This document shows, in pieces, positions 1 through 12,954 of a DNA stretch of 64,000 nt. The position numbers and the translations under genes were made by a program. Every line of letters starts with the position of its first letter. Position 1 is the first letter of the stretch. The notes below the pieces were generated by a model. The model worked only from the letters and a program-made list of their open reading frames with translations, made no database searches and was not told where the DNA came from. Location of the stretch: contig NW_019776055.1 in assembly GCF_001039355.2 (NCBI RefSeq), positions 62,001 to 126,000 of the forward strand, in the 5' to 3' direction. Origin of the DNA: Lingula anatina (Eukaryota > Brachiopoda > Lingulata > Lingulida > Lingulidae).

Positions 1-874
1 GCGCCATCTATCGACAAGAAGTGTTTGATGAAACCCATGGGTTCACAGGGACTCTCCCCACGCCTATGAAAACACGCCTAAAGAAAGCGCTTATATCAAG
101 ATGCAGCTGCACAGCAAAGAAGTTTATCATGCATCACCTGCCTTTCATCCATATTTTGAGGTATTACAAGATTCCAAGATGGATCCCCGGAGATCTCATT
201 GGAGGTTTAACAATCGGAATTATGAACCTTCCACAGAGTAAGAGTGCAATTTCATCTACAGAGTTATTGTGAAATAATAACAATTAGATGTTTAATAAGG
301 TTGAACGAATACTGTTTAGCTGCATCTAATGGTCAAGCAATTTTTTCTCCATTTTGATTAAAATTACACAATTCTATGATTTTGCCATCCAGACGATTTT
401 AATACTAGGGATATTTTGATGTGTATCAAATGAATTACATTCGTTAAATAAAGCTGACCATAATAGAGAATTTCAGAAAAAAATATATTCTTTTTCATAC
501 CAAAGATCTTTTGATACTTTAATATTTTTAATGTTCAAATATATATTTCATTATTCCATGCAGGTATCTTTGTGATTTTTTAAATATTTCAAATGTATTT
601 AGACTATACAGAGAGATGTTTTTTACCATTTCCCTAGGTATTGCCTATGCCTTATTGGCCAGTTTGCCACCAATCATGGGGCTGTACACAACCTTTTTCC
701 CGGCGGTTTGTTATTTTTTCCTCGGGACATCGCGGCATATCTCTGTCGGTAAGTGGACCAATGTGAACGTCATAAACCATATCGTGTGGCTAACTAGTGA
801 CAACATAACACGTGCTGTAGTCATCTCCCTCCCTGAAATCACTGCATTTCTGTTGTCTCATTCAAAGAATGGGT

Positions 875-909
<35 letters not shown>

Positions 910-3900
910 TTTCAGGGGAGTTGTTCCAAATTGATATTGATTTATATGACAGTGGCGGATTTAGGGGGGTGTAAGGGGAGTCCTGACCGCCCCCCCCCTC
1001 CCTTGGATTTCTGAAAAAATCACACCAATGGTCCCCTCTTGAAATTAGAATTTTTACTAGCTGAATCATAGTTCTAAACCGTAACAAACATTTTCGGGGC
1101 CCTTCAACGGGCCCCCCCCCCCCCCCCCCCCTTCAAAGAATCCTGGATCCGCCCCTGACATGAAACGCCATAAATGCATCTCATATTTAGGACAGTAAAT
1201 AGCGTTCAGTACATACCGTATGTGTTAATCCATTTAAATAAATATAATCCAGTTTATTAAATATTTGTGCCATTATTTGTTTATTCACCGTTGCTGCATT
1301 TTTAAGATCCATTTCGTCGATCACTCGATTTGACAAACTATTTGATTTGTTGTGAGGTTGTGAGGATCTTACCTTTATTGCATATACAGGATCTGAGAGT
1401 GTCATTGCCTTGATGGTCGGTTCTGTCGTTGAAAGAGAGATTATCAACTTCAAACACAGTGCCATGGCAGAAATGGGAAACAGCACGTCAAATGCCACGG
1501 AACTCTTCTCAGATGACCACGATGGCTTTAGCGATGATGACCCAGAACTTATCAAGTATAAGGTTGGCATCGCACTGACCTTGACCTTTCTCACGGGTCT
1601 GTGGCAGGTAGGTAGCTAATTCAGGAAAATTCAGTGGTAAACGTTAATGTTAATTGAATGCTTTTTTAATCAGAAGAAAACATAATGGAAACGATTGATC
1701 TGTCCAATACACCATGGGTTAACTTTACCGCCCATGGACGTAGAAGGCCAGCTGTACCGATAAACGTTTTCCCCCATGAATCTCGTATCGTTTCTGTTAT
1801 ACTTTGTGCAAGTTTTGCTGCCTCGCTTGCCGCCTGTTGTTGTGGTATCCGGGAGCCGGGGTATAGGGGAATATCCACCGAGTGAGACCTGTGTAGGGTT
1901 TTATATTACTAACACGACACCAAGATGTTGGGCCTGGTGAAAAAGAGAGGTTGAGATGGAAATTAAAAGAAACACTCTGTACTCGAGAGGGAGAACCCTC
2001 ATCCAAACCACGCAGCAGAAACAAGAAAAAAGCAGAAACGAGTATCGTAAGTGAATAACCACTAATTTTACCACTATGCCACCAAACTGCATGTAAACAC
2101 ATGCATGTGGCAAACACTATATGCCTATGTATATTTTACTATACCCATATCATGTATGCTTATACACATATTGAATCACTTATGAAACCGTGATATTTTT
2201 CGTAGTAATTCGTATGATAACACACGTGTCTCCTTTTCTTTCTAGTTAGTCATGGGCGTGTGCGGCCTTGGTTTCCTGGCTCACTACCTATCAGATACCC
2301 TTATCAGTGCTTTCACAACCGGAGCAGCCATGTTGACTTTCACTTCGCAGATCAAATACGTGTTCGGGATAAAGGTACCCACTCAGCATGCACCCTTCAA
2401 GGTTATGAAGGTAAGATGTCTTTGAAATTTGGTATTTTGGGTGGGAAATTCAAAATTGAAAAATTGAAAACTTGAGGTTATTACAGCAGCAGCTTGTGCT
2501 CGTTTGCGTTGGTTTTAAGCGATTCATGGGAATTTTATCNAAAATTTGGTATTTTGGCTGGGAAATTCAAAATTGAAAAATTGAAAACTTGAGGTTATTA
2601 CAGCAGCAGCTTGTGCTCGTTTGCGTTGGTTTTAAGCGATTCATGGGAATTTTATCTGTGGCTAATGTTTTGTAAGAAAATTTTATGTAGGCATTTTGAC
2701 ATATTTTAATAAGATACACACTAGTATAATAACGTCTATTCCGATTACGATAACTATCTGTTGCCTAATCTTTCAGACATATTACCATCTGGCTTTGAAT
2801 CTTTTTGACACCAATGTTGCCGAACTCCTCGTGTCAATGATAACCATAGCCTCGTTGTTAATAGTGAAGGAGTGCATCAATTCCCGTTGCCAAAGAACCA
2901 AACTGAAAATGCCAGTGCCAATAGAGCTGCTTGTGGTAAAGCTGTTTTTTTAATATTTGTGCTACCTTTTTGTGTCGGTGTGTTTTGAATAGATGGATAA
3001 ATGGATAATTAAAATAGACAAAAAACACAGGAATTTTACAAATAACTTGAAAGTTTATCTACCGCAGCTTTATTGATGAAGTAAGGTGTTGTTATCTGTA
3101 GAATGGGCGTTTTGATCCATATGTAGATGATTAGATATCATCGATATGCGCTTTATATACAAAATCCTTGATACATGTTCCACATCATTAAGAGAAGTGA
3201 ATGCAAACTGTGACTCATGCCCTTTGTCGCTTAAGCACATCTATTGTAGACTTAAAACTGTACCATCATTTGGCATTAAAGCAATCCAAAATGTCCAAAT
3301 TAAAAAATAGGTATAAAGGCACATTTGATTTACGTACAGAAAGACCCAGAGGATGACTCACAATGTGAAAATCTCATAGCAATTTGGTTTTAAAAAATCT
3401 GCATGTAGTATATTGTCTGCGAGATTGTGCAACGTGGCATTTAGGTAAATTGAATAAAGGGATAGATGCAAAAATTCAGAATGTGCCCGATCTCTATAAA
3501 CTGATACTGACAGATATATTTGACAAAATGCCCGTTGCATACATGTTATACCGGTATGCATTTTGTTATCAATGTTAATTTCATTTTGTGGAATTAAACC
3601 TTCACGATACTGACTTATTCCCCTGTTGCGTATATGTTTACGTATTAATATTGCGACTTCAAACGATTTCAGGTTGTTGTTGGCACATTGGTGTCTTTCA
3701 CGAGCAATCTCCCTGACAATTATGGCGTAGCTATCGTTGGAGATATACCTACAGGGTGAGTAATATATATGCCCTCAGCTATATATAGTTCATTTTGCGG
3801 AACAAAAATATGCTAATAGTAATCATAATAATTCATTTTGCAGTACACAGCAATAGCAGTCGTAATACTTGGGTACTGTACCCTATGCTGCAAGTCATAC

Positions 3901-5870
3901 TAATGAATTCATGTCTCTTCAAATTGTATGTTAAAGACTTGGTTTAATTCCCGTAAGAAATACCCATTCCTGCTACTTTGACTTTGCGAGTCAGAGTATC
4001 TAAAAATCTCCTCTAGAAAAATTTATAGATTTTACTCTAACCAAGATGTTTAGTACGTCCATACCAGTATTTGTATTTCACATCGCTAGAGCATTTTATT
4101 CTTATTCCACTATAGTACGCTCGCGTTATTTGACATTGTGATGTGGCGGAAATATGCTCTTTGGTATATTATTCCCCCCAAGCTCAATGTATGACAATAA
4201 GACAACATATAAAACAATGCAGACATGTCCTTAAACATCAAAATTAAAAAAAGGCTTACCATTTATATTGACGAATACTGATTTAACCGAGATTATTTTT
4301 GTTCTTGGAACATAGCATTAAAACTTTAACTTTTTAGTACAAAAACCCAACCTTTTTTATCAGTAGGAAAGCATCAATCTTCGAACCCCCATCAGAAACA
4401 TTGTACTAACTATAAACAGGTGACCTCAGCTAATAAATTATTTATTAGATGGTATGCGTGTTTATTACCTATTTTTTACTCCAGAATCCCCGCTCCCACG
4501 TTGGAACCGCTGAATAATCTCCGTTACCTGTGGCTGATTATTGATGCCTTCTGGATAGCTCTGATCTCTTTCACCATCTCAGTATCTCTGGGGAAGCTGT
4601 TGGGGAAGTTGCATGATTATGAAATTAATCCTGATCAAGTGAGTGTTTTTTTTTTAATTCCTTTAAAACACAGAACATTTTATAACGTTACCTTAATGTT
4701 AACATAACGTTTTTTGGTTATGGCAACGTTATAACAGCGATGTGTGTTTCCTGGGTGGTTGGTGAAACAATAGAGCAAAGTGATACAGACGGAAGCTCTC
4801 AAGCCGCTTGACATTTATTTAATATTATTCTAATTTGCAGTACGTTTTATCGTGGATTAGTTTTTTGTTCAAAAGCGATTCTGTATGCACATTAAATAGA
4901 TTGACAATCGCCAAAAGATATATTTGTATACCCGTTATCATTATATGCTTAAACTTTCCAGACATCTGGCGTCCTTCGATCACTGGAATGTCGATAAGAA
5001 TTCTAGTCAAGTGTATTATATTAAGATTAGAAATTGAACACAGTTTTTTACGAATATTTTCTGATACATATGAGATCAACAAAAGGAACCAATCTATTGT
5101 TCAATTATGTTTTCTTTATATAGATGTCGTTTTGTACTTTTTGGTGAATCATTGGATCATTCTTATTCCAGGAGCTTTTGGCATTCGGCGTGTGTAACTC
5201 GGTGGGCTCACTTTTCAGTACTTTCTGTTGTGGAGGTGCTATGTCTAGGAGTATGGTTCAACATTCCATGGGTGTTAACACTCAGGTGCGTATTAAATAG
5301 ACGGTCCGACGTTTAGTAAACTGAAGAGCCTGAGTAAAGGTTTGAACTAACTTAAAAGCTTAACTTTAGGTTTGTACCGACGTGCTTGCTGATGTATGTA
5401 CAAACATATATCCACAGATATAAGCTATGCAATCTGTATTTGATATTAATTATTAATTATTAATTTTTTTTTTACTTTCCAGCTGTCGGGTCTCCTGAAC
5501 AGTATCTTGACTTTAGTTGTGATGTTGTTCGTGGGGCCTCTCTTCCGAACTCTACCTCGTGTAAGTATCCATAGAATTCCAAAATAAGACGTCGCTGAAT
5601 TTAATAGATCTGTTTCAAGACCACAAAACAATCTGTACCACTCGTAGTTGTTTTTTTTCCGTTTTGAAACAGCACTGTTACTTAAATGGATGTTGTCCTT
5701 AATTTCTTTAAGGATCGACGTACATGTAGGAACTTTATCTTTTATATCGTTCTTCCTGTTTCAGTGTATATTAGCCTGCATTGTGTTGGTTGCTTTGAAA
5801 GGGATGTTTATGCAGTACAAAGATCTCCCAAAACTATGGAATATATCAAAATATGATTTTGTAAGTATCG

Positions 5871-5912
<42 letters not shown>

Positions 5913-8900
5913 TTGTAATTTGAACTTTGTATTCTATCGTGATAAACAAAAAGCCAGGCTAAACCACCAGACAGAAAGATCATATCAGAATATTATAATC
6001 CATAAAACATGTTGTAGCACTTGCAGTTAATGGCACGTTGGATATTAAAAATGAATTAAGATTTACACTAACACATCATGATAGCAGCGATAAAAATATC
6101 AAGAGTAGTAAAATTCTCAGAATAAAAATCCCTATTTTGTCATCAAGATGTTTGTATTTGTAGTTAAAATAGAGCTGTCGGAGATTATCTCTGCAATGCA
6201 AAGCATCCTGATGGAAATTCATCTGTGTTGTCCGTTAATAATGATTGTGAGCCACAATGCGTCTGGAAGCTTTATATATATATATATATTCAGTTTTGTG
6301 TAAAAGGTGAAGTGTTTAAAGTTGGGATCATGACGTAACGGTAGCATCGATGTTATATTTCATTGTTTTCAAGGCTATGTGGATAGTAATGTACCTAGCT
6401 GTGCTGCTTCTTGGCGTTGATATCGGTCTTGTTACTGGAGTAGGCTTCTCGCTTTTCACAATCATATTGAGGTCTGCAAGGTGAGTTTATGTGAAATTCA
6501 TATCTGTGCTTTTGTGGTTCAGTTGCCAAATTATTCCATGACAAAAGGCGTCTCGGAATTTTTCATATTAGCGTTTAATAAACAAAGTGTACAATAAAAA
6601 TAGGAAGCATACAACATGGTGAATCTGTACATTTTTTCAACTAATTAACTTATAGTTCGCCGTAAACAATATGATACACAAAATCACCAATAACAATTTA
6701 TCGTTTGTTGTGTGTGTCATATCAACAATCTGTTTCTCCTGATTATTTGGGCAGATTGTTTGTTAGCGTCTGAAAACATGCTATTGATCCAGCGAAATTT
6801 TCACTCTTAAGATACAAAACAATCTTCTATTACTAAATAATATTTTGTTTCTATTCCAGACCATACTGTTGTTTATATGGTCAAGCAGATGATTCTGACA
6901 TATACAGAGACAATACAAAATATGAATATGTAAGTATTCTTCAAGGGTGACCTATGATTTAAATGATGCATTTCAAAAATATTCCCAAAATATTTGAATT
7001 ATAAGGGAATGGTAGAAACCGGCACATTGATATAAATTAAGCGCCTAAAATTATGATCTTTAATTCTAAGGGTTCTTAATATCTGATTTCACCGCTATTA
7101 GGCCCCTATTTCACACAGACCACGAATCCCACGAATCGCCAGAAATTGACAAATTTCAGGATTCGTAAGGATTCGTAAGATTTTGCCAATTTTCTGGTCT
7201 AATTCGACACGCTCACGATTCAGTTACGATACAGGTACGATATTGTTACGAATATTCGTTGGATTCGGCTGGAATCGTGAGATTTTGCCAATTTTCTGGT
7301 CTAATTCGACACGCTCACGATTCAGTTACGATACAGGTACGATAGTGTTACGAATATTCGTGGGATTCGGCTGGAATCGCACGAATATTGTCCAGAAATT
7401 CACTACGATTTTTGGGAATCTGGAGTTCGTGGCCAAAACTTTGAACGGCTCAAATTTTTTGCCACGAATTCCCGATTGATCAAGAATTGCAAGAACTGTC
7501 TACGATTATATACGAATCTTTTAAGAACTTCACGAACTGATCACGATTCAACCACGAATCCTGAAATTTTCAATTCCTAGCGATTCGTGGGATTTGTGAT
7601 CTGTATGAAATACGGGCATCAAAGTTTTGGCCACCAATTCCTGTTGGTCAAGAAGTGCAAGAACTGGCTACGAATATGTACGAATCTGTTAAGAACTTCA
7701 CGAGCTGATTACGATTCAACCACGAATCCTGAAGTTTGTCAATTCATGGCCATTCGTTGGATTCGTGGTCTGTGTGAAATAGGGGCATAAGCGAAATTTA
7801 AAAATCGCTACTTTCGTTTTCAGAGTGATTCAAAATCTAGAAACTCGAAGTCTAGAAAGTGGAAAGTCGTCAATTGCCCAGAAAAATTGAATTTTTTTGT
7901 TATAAAAATTAGCCACACTGTGTGAATTCATAATTGATTTGATTATCTTTTAGGTGAAAGAGCTTGATGGAATCAAAATATTTCATTTTGAGGCCTCGTT
8001 GTATTACGCCAATGCAGATCACTTTCGTCGATCCCTGTTCAAGTTGACCAATGCAAACCCGCTGGCACTGAAGAAAGATAGGAGGAAATTTGGTAAAAGA
8101 AAGCGCAGGTTAGTGCAATATATATGGTTAAATTGAAATGGCATGATTTATTTAAAAAAAAAATGGAAACTACCTAAGAACAAACAGAAATTTTCTTTCA
8201 TGAATAGCCGTTAAACCGAATAACTGTTGAACATGTCAGTTAAGTCAATAAGATTTTTGTCGAATTCTAGTATTAAACGGGGATTAAAACCACATTTCCC
8301 TTAAAATGTATATTTCCAAGCATCGCTGCAATCGTTTTGATAAAGTGTGCTTTTCCCAACATATCAGATTCGAGGAACGCGTGCAGAAGCAGCTGAGGAA
8401 GAAAGAAAAAGACAGTGGGAAACAGGACGATAAGAAGCCGAGTGGTTCAGAGAGTCAAACCAACTTGGTATGCAATCATTATTTTGAGAATAGTTTATGC
8501 AGCAACTAATGTCCAGCCAAGTGATTTCTCAATTCCAGTATCTGGGTCTGTTTTGGTTCCATGTGAGGTGCTTTTGTTTTTAAGATTGTTTTTAAGTTGA
8601 GGATCGACGTGTATTGTGTTATTAAGCGTATTGTGACTTTTCGTTTGCAATAAAAATATAGTAATAATGTCCATGAATATGGGTCACACTAAGTGTTACT
8701 GTGTATCGTATAAAGCATGTAAAGATTCTTGTACAGATTTATCGACTCCTTTTGCCAGCAGTTTACATTTTTACTGCATATATCTATTTATCTATATCTC
8801 CGTCTGTATGTCTGTTCTTATCTATCCTTACCTACTGGTACCTCTCTACAGTAAACAAACGGAACCTACCTTATCCACAGCACCTTAACTTCCAGAGCTA

Positions 8901-9401
8901 TCATCGTGTTTACACGTACCTTTTAGTACATACCTTTCTATCTATCTATCAAGCTACCTACCCACATGTACCTACCCAGTATCTACAGTATTTAAACGGA
9001 ACCTTCCATCCTACTAACCACAACATCTCCTTACCTTCCAAATCTATCTATCACAGTGTTTACACGTACCTTTCAGTCTCAGACAAGTCTTGAACTCCAA
9101 TCGCCGCAACCTTCCCACGTCGTTCCCACACAGGAAATCCCAACTATCACGGCTGGTCGTCCAACTGTTAGGCCCTTCAGAAGATTGGACACTACCTACG
9201 GGATCAACATCGCCCCCATTTCCAACACGGCCCCTGCACCACCTGCCAACACCAGTGAATATCAAGAAGCACAACCAAGTGGACCCATGAGCTTTTTGAA
9301 GAAGGTGGGTACCACAGCTGACAGAATCATATGTTTCACATCTATTTGGGATAATTTAATTTAAACGTGGGTTGCTATTATTATGTCATTTGGGAAATTT
9401 T

Positions 9402-9446
<45 letters not shown>

Positions 9447-12400
9447 TAAACGTGTACAACCATTAAAAATAATCAATAAAACATTAGAAGTTTGACAAAA
9501 GAAAAACAAGTACATGACACTGTAGTTGCATAATTGGCAGAATAAATTCTGCACTCGCAAAGATATGTATTGATTAAATGCAGATCGATATAATACAGCC
9601 CGCGTTTCTGCTACGTGTAGAAAACCTATGTTCTTAACGAAAATATTTATTGATGCAATTATTTTTTTAAATATTTTTGAATTCTCATATATATCATCGA
9701 ATTCAGGCACTACACTTTAGGAAGGACAGAGTGAGACTAGATTCCGAGTTTAGTGTGAAAGTCAATCCTGTTAGAGCCCAAGATTATCATGTAAGTACCA
9801 GAAAAAACAGAATTACAATCCAGCAAATTAAAAATGACAAATTATAGACCATATGCATGCCATTAGTTTTATTTTAACTTCCACTTTTCGAATTTGAAGT
9901 CACTGACAATATATTGACTGTTTAGCTATTAGCGTTTTGTGCTTACTCAAATGTTATCATTTAATGAATACAAGGCCTTAGACGTTAAGACTATGACCCC
10001 TGGCATATGAACTTTGACGTAATTTCTTCCTACTATATGATCAGGCAGCTAAAACCACTTATCTGTGACATTTGACTTTTAACATATAAAATGCCATTTT
10101 TTATTTGAATTTTATGTGGTCTTTCACCTCTGCCTTTAACCCCGACCTTTACCCTGACCTTGATCCTCGGTATTGATAATTTTCTTAACAGGAGGGCACC
10201 CCCCAAACATCAATGGATCCCCGGCCGGTTGTAAGCGGCAGATATCTACAAGCTATCGAGGAAGACCCAGAGACTGGAGGTTATGAGGAATACCACATGT
10301 CGGACGATATCCCTGTGTTTGAAGAGGAGCCACCGAATTTTGATATTAGCCATATAGTTCTTGACTGCTCAGCCATGATGTACACCGACGCCGTTGGTGT
10401 CAAGGTCCTTAATCAGGTATATTGCCAGCCTAAATGGTTCTTCTTGTTCAGATACTTTATTATTATTATTATTATAATTATTATAATTATTATTATTATT
10501 ATTATTATGTTACCTTTACGTGCTTTACGTTGTGTGTAAATAACAAGAATATGTTGATACATGGATTTAGATCTAAACAGATATGTTCTCTTCGTTTTGG
10601 TTATTGTTTTTCTTTTTTACCTATACCCTTTCCATTGAAGCTCTTTACTTTGATTGCAGGTTATAAATGATTACAAAAACGTTGATGTGATGGTGCTTTT
10701 AGCAGATTGCAGAGGTATGCAATTGATTCAGTATTTCAAATTTTGCTAAACGAGGGCTCAAATAAATTTACATGTACTAAAGATATATATGGGTTTAATA
10801 CTAAGAAATATAGACAATTTTGAAGTCGTATTTCACCAAAAAAAAACACATATGCCTGTGTTACTGAACCCAACCCCTTTTATTTAGCCAATTTCAGAGA
10901 GATGCTGAAAAGGATAGGCTTCTTTGAGAGTAATCCAACAGACATCATTTTCCTCACCATCCATGATGCCGTGATGCATGCCATATACGAACAAAATGAA
11001 TTGGTAAGACAAATGTTGGAATTAAAGAAATGCACAGCGAATAATAGCCATACTCCGGTAAAATTGTATTAAATTAATGTACAAGCTGTTGCTAGAACTG
11101 TGTAGTAATTGTTCTGTTCATATTCGATGTGGCACATTGCATGGAACCATGTTGGATGCCATATTAATAGCGCTGTAGTACCACTACCAGCATAGTTATT
11201 CTTTGTCGACATTGGCAAAACAGCTTATTTTTTACATTATGCCTCCAAATCGCTGACGTAAGTAATCTCTCCACAGTCCACAGAAGATGACGACATCAAC
11301 AGTACTAGCGGGGACAGCGGCCATTCCGAGGATACGAACAGCCATTCCGAGTTATCGTCCTCTCACAACCAGGACGTTGAGAAGGCTTCTAAGAAATCTT
11401 CGGAACACTCTAAATCCAGCAGTAAGAAGAAAACGGAAAGTGAAGGAAGTGCCAAAAGTAATAAGGTAAACTATAATGCCATTCTGATATAATTGACAAA
11501 AATGTTATTTTTATATCCAGGAATCTGGGGTCTGATAAAATTTAATATTGACTGGTGACGTCTAAGCAAATATACCGTAACAATAACCAGTGACGTAGTC
11601 GACAGTTTTTTCACTTATAAGTGTAAATGGCACAATTATATTATCTATCAGACGATAATTATGTCAGATGACAGCGATGTTACTGCTGTTGATACATCTA
11701 GGGGGCTTGACATTTAGGTATTGGATTATAAAAAGGCGATAAAACTGGCTGTTGCTTTCTATAAATATATTGTTTTGTAGACCAGAGACAAATTTTACCC
11801 TATTTTAAAAATACATTTTACGCTTATTATTGTCTAAAAACGTACACTTTTCGCGCTATAATTGTCAGAACTGTGCAAACATTACCTGTCAACAAATACA
11901 ACAGCCAAGTAGTTTATTCAACATGATAAAGTTATTGTTAGGTTGAGTAAATCCTGATTTGCCTTGAGCAGCTTTAAAATATCAAAGAAAAATCACGCAG
12001 TGGTAAGATGATGTACATTTAACTCGTAATGACTTAAGTCCACAATATTCTATATATATGAGACTAGTTATAAATGAACAAAATTACTGTGTTAAAAAAA
12101 TTCCCAGAACTTTACTTTCAAGAAGCGAAAGCCGAACTTCATATTTTTTGTTATTGTCAGTAGCTGTTTAGTGGTTTCACATTTCTAGACATCACTACAG
12201 GAAAAGAGTACTAAGGAAAGCTTGAATAATATACATATTTTGTGCTTCATTTTGTGCTTTATTTATCACAATCATTTAATCTTTCAACCTATTTGTTTTG
12301 ATTTTCTAAATATTTTATTATCAAATTATTATTTTTATTAATATAATAATATTAATTATTATTATTATATTATTGCAGGAGAATGATAAAACAAACACCC

Positions 12401-12954
12401 AAGGTCATGTTAATGAGGGTTATGATAGCCATGACAGCGAGGACGACCGCACGGTAGAGATAGCTCAGGTAATTTTAATTAAACATTAATTCATCGACTT
12501 AATTCGTCTACTTCTTCTCTGCCTCTTAATATCGTAGTATTTAATCGTGGAGGTATTGTTCTGACACTTGACATATCACAAGTTCCCGTTCTCGTTCTTT
12601 ACTTTTGTGCGTCAATGCTTCCACTTAAATGACTGCCTTGTTGGGATTGGTACGCGTGTACCATTGGTTTTATAAAATATCTGCAGGCAGCGTCCACTTT
12701 ACATATACCATATAAAAGGCAGATTTTGAGATTGCTAATTTTCAGCTGATGAACCTGATGCTTCAGTTGATGCTTCATCCACGTTAATCGTGTTTTTTAT
12801 TTGAAGTATTATATTTCTTCTTCTTAGTTTTTAACTTTATATCTTGACCAAATATGTTATAAAATGTATATCTATATTATTTGTGTAGCATATATGTAAC
12901 ACTTCTCTAAGATTTCTTTATCTTTTCCAGGATAAATTTTTCCTCCCAGCTTAA
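1..12954 (+). CDS. SLC26-family anion transporter (SulP/STAS), 5' partial
   Basis: Coding exons: 1-237 (open to the window edge), 638-748, 1390-1607, 2246-2410, 2777-2935, 3673-3755, 4485-4638, 5172-5285, 5483-5560, 5765-5860, 6374-6480, 6860-6929, 7954-8108, 8368-8467, 9077-9304, 9707-9790, 10192-10416, 10660-10714, 10888-11003, 11277-11465, 12379-12468, 12931-12954 (TAA). All have GT-AG borders and matching phases, giving 951 visible residues. The membrane SulP domain is residues about 60-505, with LPQSIAYALL, the family hallmark GLYTTFF...GTSRHISVG (86-116), FTTGAAM, and MSRSMVQ at the anion site (Ser-Arg kept). Putative N-glycosylation sites NST and NAT lie in the residue 140-155 loop. 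A cytoplasmic STAS domain is split: [20 protein letters not shown] (from about 534) and [20 protein letters not shown] (from about 770) through 851, separated by a variable insert of about 180 residues. The tail is rich in Ser, Lys, Asp and Glu. SLC26 proteins exchange chloride, bicarbonate, sulfate or oxalate at the plasma membrane. Sequence resembles the SLC26A5/A6 group, but the member cannot be fixed by eye. Confidence 0.93.
871..913. repeat. (TTTA)n microsatellite
   Basis: About ten TTTA units in SLC26 intron 2. Other simple repeats in the SLC26 introns are (AT)n 5873-5911, (GA)n 9402-9440 and (ATT)n 10457-10508. Confidence 0.9.
952..1155. mobile_element. Short non-autonomous DNA transposon (GTGGCGGAT.../...ATCCGCCCC), copy 1
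   Basis: Lies in SLC26 intron 2. Imperfect terminal inverted repeats are GTGGCGGATTTAGG and CCTGGATCCGCCCC, with a direct TGACA on both sides (947-951, 1156-1160). It contains G/C homopolymer runs. Its reverse complement matches the element at 55222-55483 over most of its length, including TAGAACTATGATTCAGCT and TTGGTGTGATTTTTT. Termini of this kind are common in hAT-like MITEs; the superfamily is inferred. Confidence 0.65.
2425..2656. repeat. 115-bp direct duplication around a single N (probable assembly join)
   Basis: 2425-2539 and 2542-2656 are near identical (one difference, GGTGGG against GCTGGG), joined at N 2540. It lies wholly in SLC26 intron 4, so the coding sequence is unaffected. 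Confidence 0.85.
7101..7787. mobile_element. Foldback/MITE element with 39-bp inverted termini and internal tandem repeats
   Basis: Lies in SLC26 intron 12. Left end 7102-7140 and right end 7748-7786 are inverted copies (37 of 39 identical; GCCCCTATTTCACACAGACC...). Inside are two copies of a 102-bp unit (7179-7280, 7281-7382, about 98% identical) and two copies of a 169-bp unit (about 7450-7618 and 7619-7787). The first 169-bp unit ends in a degraded copy of the right terminus. The word ACGAAT and its complement recur throughout. Flanks TTA/TAA hint at a Harbinger-type TWA target, not exact. Confidence 0.75.
8830..9076 (+). repeat. Diverged tandem duplication ending at an SLC26 splice acceptor
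   Basis: A CTAT/TACC-rich pyrimidine stretch occurs twice (about 8840-8926 and 8980-9076, offset 137-150 bp). Both copies end GTGTTTACACGTACCTTT followed by TAG (8925) or CAG (9076). The second is the acceptor of exon 15; a further in-phase AG lies 6 nt on (9082). Confidence 0.6.

Noticed and set aside
616-1014. Long frame covering SLC26 exon 2
   Set aside because: Only 638-748 is exon; the rest is read-through into intron, the TTTA microsatellite and the MITE.
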